The position numbers and the translations under genes are program-made. 64,000 nucleotides of DNA, taken from positions 564,625 to 628,624 of the forward strand of contig JAJYXM010000016.1 of assembly GCA_021796435.1 (NCBI GenBank), in the 5' to 3' direction. Below are positions 61,983 to 64,000 of this stretch, one piece after another. The stretch comes from a bacterium. GTDB taxonomy: Bacteria; Patescibacteriota; Patescibacteriia; 2-12-FULL-60-25. The notes under the pieces were generated by a model. It did not search any database. It was given only the letters and a program-made list of their open reading frames with translations, and was not told the origin of the DNA. The first letter of the stretch is position 1. Each line of letters opens with the position of its first letter.

Positions 61983-62027
61983 TTATCCACAATGGCTATT
62001 GACGATTTTTTTGGTCAAGAATAAACT
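61983..62027 (+). promoter_or_regulatory. Promoter of the large non-coding RNA
   Basis: TTGACG (61999-62004), 17-nt spacer, TAAACT (62022-62027), giving a start near 62034-62036. TTATCCACA at 61983-61991 is a perfect DnaA box 8 nt upstream of the -35; it may be chance. Confidence 0.75.
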
Positions 62028-62034
62028 GCTCGTT

Positions 62035-63060
62035 ACCGTTCATTGAAACTCGATTTCAGCCAAAAATGTCCAGGTGCTTCCCAGAGCTGGTCTCACGGAC
62101 AAAGGGTGATGCCGCAAGGCTAACCCGGTCCTACATGCGCGCAAGCGTGAAAAAGTGAGGCTGCAACAGCTCGGGCGGCGTTCCTGACCCCAGGCGGTGG
62201 GCGAAAGCTCACGTAAGCAGACGTGTGCGACGCGACAGCGAAGCACTCGTCGTAAGTCTTGAAAGGGGCTCTAGGGACTAGTCGGAGTGGCCTTCGGGTC
62301 AAGCTGGCGAAACTGAAGCAACTGGCATGGAGGCTGGTCGTGTGGCGTTTGTGGGGCAGGAGGTGTTAGTGACCGATGGGTCGGCACCGATTGCTTTTGA
62401 CGCGGTCTAGGCGTGCGTCCCTTCAGTGGGCATGAAGGAGTCGGGAAGGAAAGAGCTCGATGTCCGAGTGCGTCAAGACACGTCAGGATGGACCTGTGGT
62501 CCATGCACGACGGCACAAGGCCTGTGAGAGATACTGTCGGATCTGTAGGATACTTCCCTCCTGGGGGGTGGATGGGCACGAAGGATCGCGCCGCAAGGTG
62601 CACCGAAGTGACGCATCGCCTCCTCAACCATAGGGTCGGCCTACATGACGTGCCTTTAGGCCGTCACGCAGCAACGATACGTAGCCTGAAAAGCAAGCCA
62701 AAAGCTTGAAGGGCGAGCGCGTTGCCGTCCACCTCTATACCGCAGGCAAAAAGCGGCGTCACGAGCCGTGCGGATAGGTTCGACGAACCGAATGGAGTGT
62801 GGATTCGTTGAGTGCGGATTCAGCAGGAAAGCTTCCCAGCATGCGCGTCATGGCAAATGCGCGGCTAGGGGAGAGTTCTCTCGGAGACGTTAGGGATAGC
62901 TGATTAAGTTCGGCTGCTGATGCGAGGCAGGCCTCATCAGGGGTGTCCGAAGAGCCACTCGGTCAACAACCACCAGACCGAATCTCGATGGCCCCGCCCT
63001 ATACGTTCTTTCTTCTACTATGCGAGCGTCCCCGATACAGGTGACGCTCGTTTCTTTTTT
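62035..63060 (+). ncRNA. Large structured non-coding RNA, about 1.0 kb
   Basis: A transcription unit with its own promoter and a strong terminator but no plausible protein. Many local hairpins have stable loops. 62097-62131 is a nested stem GGAC/GTCC, GGGT/ACCC, GCC-GCAA-GGC. 62197-62212 is GTGGGC-GAAA-GCTCAC. 62288-62301 has a UUCG loop. 62369-62387 is a GTG-CCGA stem. 62588-62601 is GCGCC-GCAA-GGTGC, inside a GATG/CATC closing stem. 62637-62663 is CGGCCTA/TAGGCCG. 62694-62708 is CAAGC/GCTTG. 62917-62940 is CTGATG...CATCAG. I do not find RNase P, tmRNA, 6S or group II domain V signatures. It could be a member of the giant ornate RNA class (GOLLD/ROOL-like) or a new class; sequence alone cannot decide. 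Confidence 0.7.
63022..63060 (+). terminator. Terminator of the large non-coding RNA
   Basis: CGAGCGTC (63023-63030) pairs with GACGCTCG (63043-63050) and is followed by TTTCTTTTTT. Confidence 0.9.
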
Positions 63061-63344
63061 GCGTCTGATCCCGTCCTCTGTCGGCATACGACCGAGTCGT
63101 AGGAAACATCCGTCGAAAGCGAGCATAAACGCCAAGCGTCAAGTGCAGCACATAGCGACCTGCCCGCCATCGCTACGCTCAGGCGTTGCGGGCGGGGGCG
63201 TAGTGAGTCTCGACGGATTTTCCCGGCGAGTGGAGTCTAGCCGGCTCTTTTGGCGCCACCTTTTGTAAAAAGGTGGTAAAAAGATGCAAAAAGATTTCTG
63301 GATCCCGGATCAAGTCCGGGATGACAAAGAAATGAAAATTTTAT
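63061..63344. repeat. Repeat-bearing gap before glyA
   Basis: Contains a GC-rich palindrome related to 45437 (about 63165-63200: GCCCGCC...GGCGTTGCGGGCGGG), a CCACCTTTT/AAAAGGTGG hairpin (about 63257-63277) and a REP-like palindrome GGATCCCGGAT/GTCCGGGATGAC (63299-63326). I see no gene. Confidence 0.55.
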
Positions 63345-64000
63345 TTATACCTCAACCGGGAATCTGTCGCAGAGCATCTTGACCTCTGCGGCGATATCGG
63401 AATAGAAAGCGTCCTGCAGGCTTGCGCGGAATTCCTTGAGCAGCGCGAGGCGTGATTCTTTGTCTCCCGGAAGCTGTACATCTTTGATTTTTTCGGCCAC
63501 GCGGGACATGAAATCGGCGATGAGCGCCATTTCGTCTTTGCCCATGGCGCGCGTCGTGACTGCCGGAGTGCCGAGGCGTAGGCCGCTGGGATAGAAAGGC
63601 GTGCTGGGATCGCCGGGTATCATGTTCTTGTTGGTGTAGATATGCGCGGCTTCGAGGGCTTCATGCAAAAACACGCCGCGGCCGTTGCCACCAGGCGTCA
63701 GGTCGACGAGCAACAGGTGATTATCGGTACCTCCGGAAACTAACTTGAAGCCATGTTCGATCAGGCCGTCGGCCAAGGCACGAGCATTCTCCACGATGCG
63801 TCGAGAATAATCCTTGAATTCCGGCTGTGATGCCTCGTGTAACGCGACGCCTATGGAGGCGATAGCGTTCATGTGCGGACCGCCTTGTAACCCAGGTATG
63901 ATGGCTTTATCTATCTTTTCCGGCAGTTCCGCGTCCTTGGCCAATCCTTTCTCGGTCACCATGATCATCGCGCCGCGCGGACCGCGTAGCGTCTTGTGCG
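63345..64000 (-). CDS. glyA: Serine hydroxymethyltransferase, 5' part outside the window
   Basis: The frame is open to the window edge. The first visible residues, HKTLRGPRGAM, are the SHMT pyridoxal phosphate-lysine region (THKTLRGPRG; the Lys forms the Schiff base). FDTDNHLLLVD-like (SGGTDNHLLLVDLTP), TNKNMIPGDPSTPF and SGLRLGTPAVTTRAM confirm the family. It converts serine and THF to glycine and 5,10-methylene-THF, the substrate of FolD. About half of the protein is visible. The stop is at 63345. Confidence 0.95.
   Translation of the reverse strand, partial: HKTLRGPRGAMIMVTEKGLAKDAELPEKIDKAIIPGLQGGPHMNAIASIGVALHEASQPEFKDYSRRIVENARALADGLIEHGFKLVSGGTDNHLLLVDLTPGGNGRGVFLHEALEAAHIYTNKNMIPGDPSTPFYPSGLRLGTPAVTTRAMGKDEMALIADFMSRVAEKIKDVQLPGDKESRLALLKEFRASLQDAFYSDIAAEVKMLCDRFPVEV

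Noticed and set aside
61983-61991. Replication origin from DnaA boxes (61983, 20107)
   Set aside because: Only single isolated boxes occur, with no cluster, no AT-rich unwinding region and no dnaA or dnaN gene.
62271-62709. Open reading frames inside the large RNA region
   Set aside because: Both-strand frames of about 100-120 codons are Pro/Arg-rich and lack start signals; they fit a GC-rich structured RNA better than protein genes.
62220-62900. Group II intron
   Set aside because: A GTGTGCGACGCG stretch and GAGCCGTGCGG recall an intron 5' end and the start of domain V, but the 34-nt domain V partner strand with GAAA loop is missing and there is no reverse transcriptase gene.
62035-63060. 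RNase P RNA or tmRNA
   Set aside because: The conserved GAGGAAAGTCC and ACAGAAA blocks of RNase P RNA, and a tRNA-like end with tag reading frame for tmRNA, are not visible on either strand.

Overview
The window looks like a chromosome segment of a Candidate Phyla Radiation (Patescibacteria) bacterium. This is an inference from gene content and gene shape. It carries a complete type IV pilus locus of the CPR layout beside a large GW-rich, CNDGIDND-repeat surface protein. MraZ-RsmH-FtsL stand alone without the rest of the division and wall cluster. UvrC and UvrA are shortened, biosynthetic operons are absent, and TGA is an ordinary stop codon. I would not name a phylum within the CPR.

Layout. 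1-7.8 kb: the 5' end of an RlmD/RumA-type rRNA methyltransferase (minus strand), a SPOUT RNA methyltransferase, a family 2 glycosyltransferase, lipid II flippase MurJ, a FecR-domain lipoprotein, LepA and two small unknown proteins. 7.9-11.2 kb: a lipoprotein, RecJ and RNase HI. 11.5-24.8 kb: surface protein, pilM-pilN-pilO-pilP-like-pilB, a lone receiver, pilC, major pilin, a second pilin, prepilin peptidase, three minor pilins and a PilX-like protein. 24.9-31 kb: orphan gene, LigA, a methyltransferase, GatC-GatA and a HEPN-like membrane protein. 31-36.5 kb: Lgt, a thioredoxin reductase with two anchored DsbA-like proteins, tRNA-Ser(GGA), a methyltransferase, a Nudix hydrolase and an RRM protein. 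36.7-47.3 kb: CBS protein, UvrA, two large orphan proteins, UvrC and glycerol kinase. 47.5-54.9 kb: MraZ-RsmH-FtsL, then a small membrane protein with a membrane-anchored Clp ATPase, a WecA/MraY-like transferase with a DUF192 protein, and L21. 55-64 kb: RecR-YbaB, a CYTH protein, DnaB, an amino-acid permease, a small membrane protein, FolD, a roughly 1-kb structured non-coding RNA and the 3' part of glyA.

Two gene-start styles are visible. Many housekeeping genes have a -10 hexamer ending only 4-13 nt before the start codon and no Shine-Dalgarno sequence, so they are probably leaderless. A second set, mostly proteins I cannot assign, has good -35/-10 pairs, a 30-100 nt leader and a clear Shine-Dalgarno sequence.

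The most unusual content is non-coding. (1) A transcription unit at about 62035-63060 has its own promoter and terminator, many GNRA/UUCG hairpins and no plausible ORF. (2) Two families of dispersed hairpin elements have a conserved core and arms that are complementary within a copy but unrelated between copies: family A (50- or 39-nt cores, eight copies in the first 12 kb) and family B (three copies of about 120 bp with compensatory stem changes). (3) gatC and dnaB share a leader hairpin whose 3' arm runs into the start codon. (4) Palindromic or simple-repeat DNA is read through in frame inside rlmD and uvrC.
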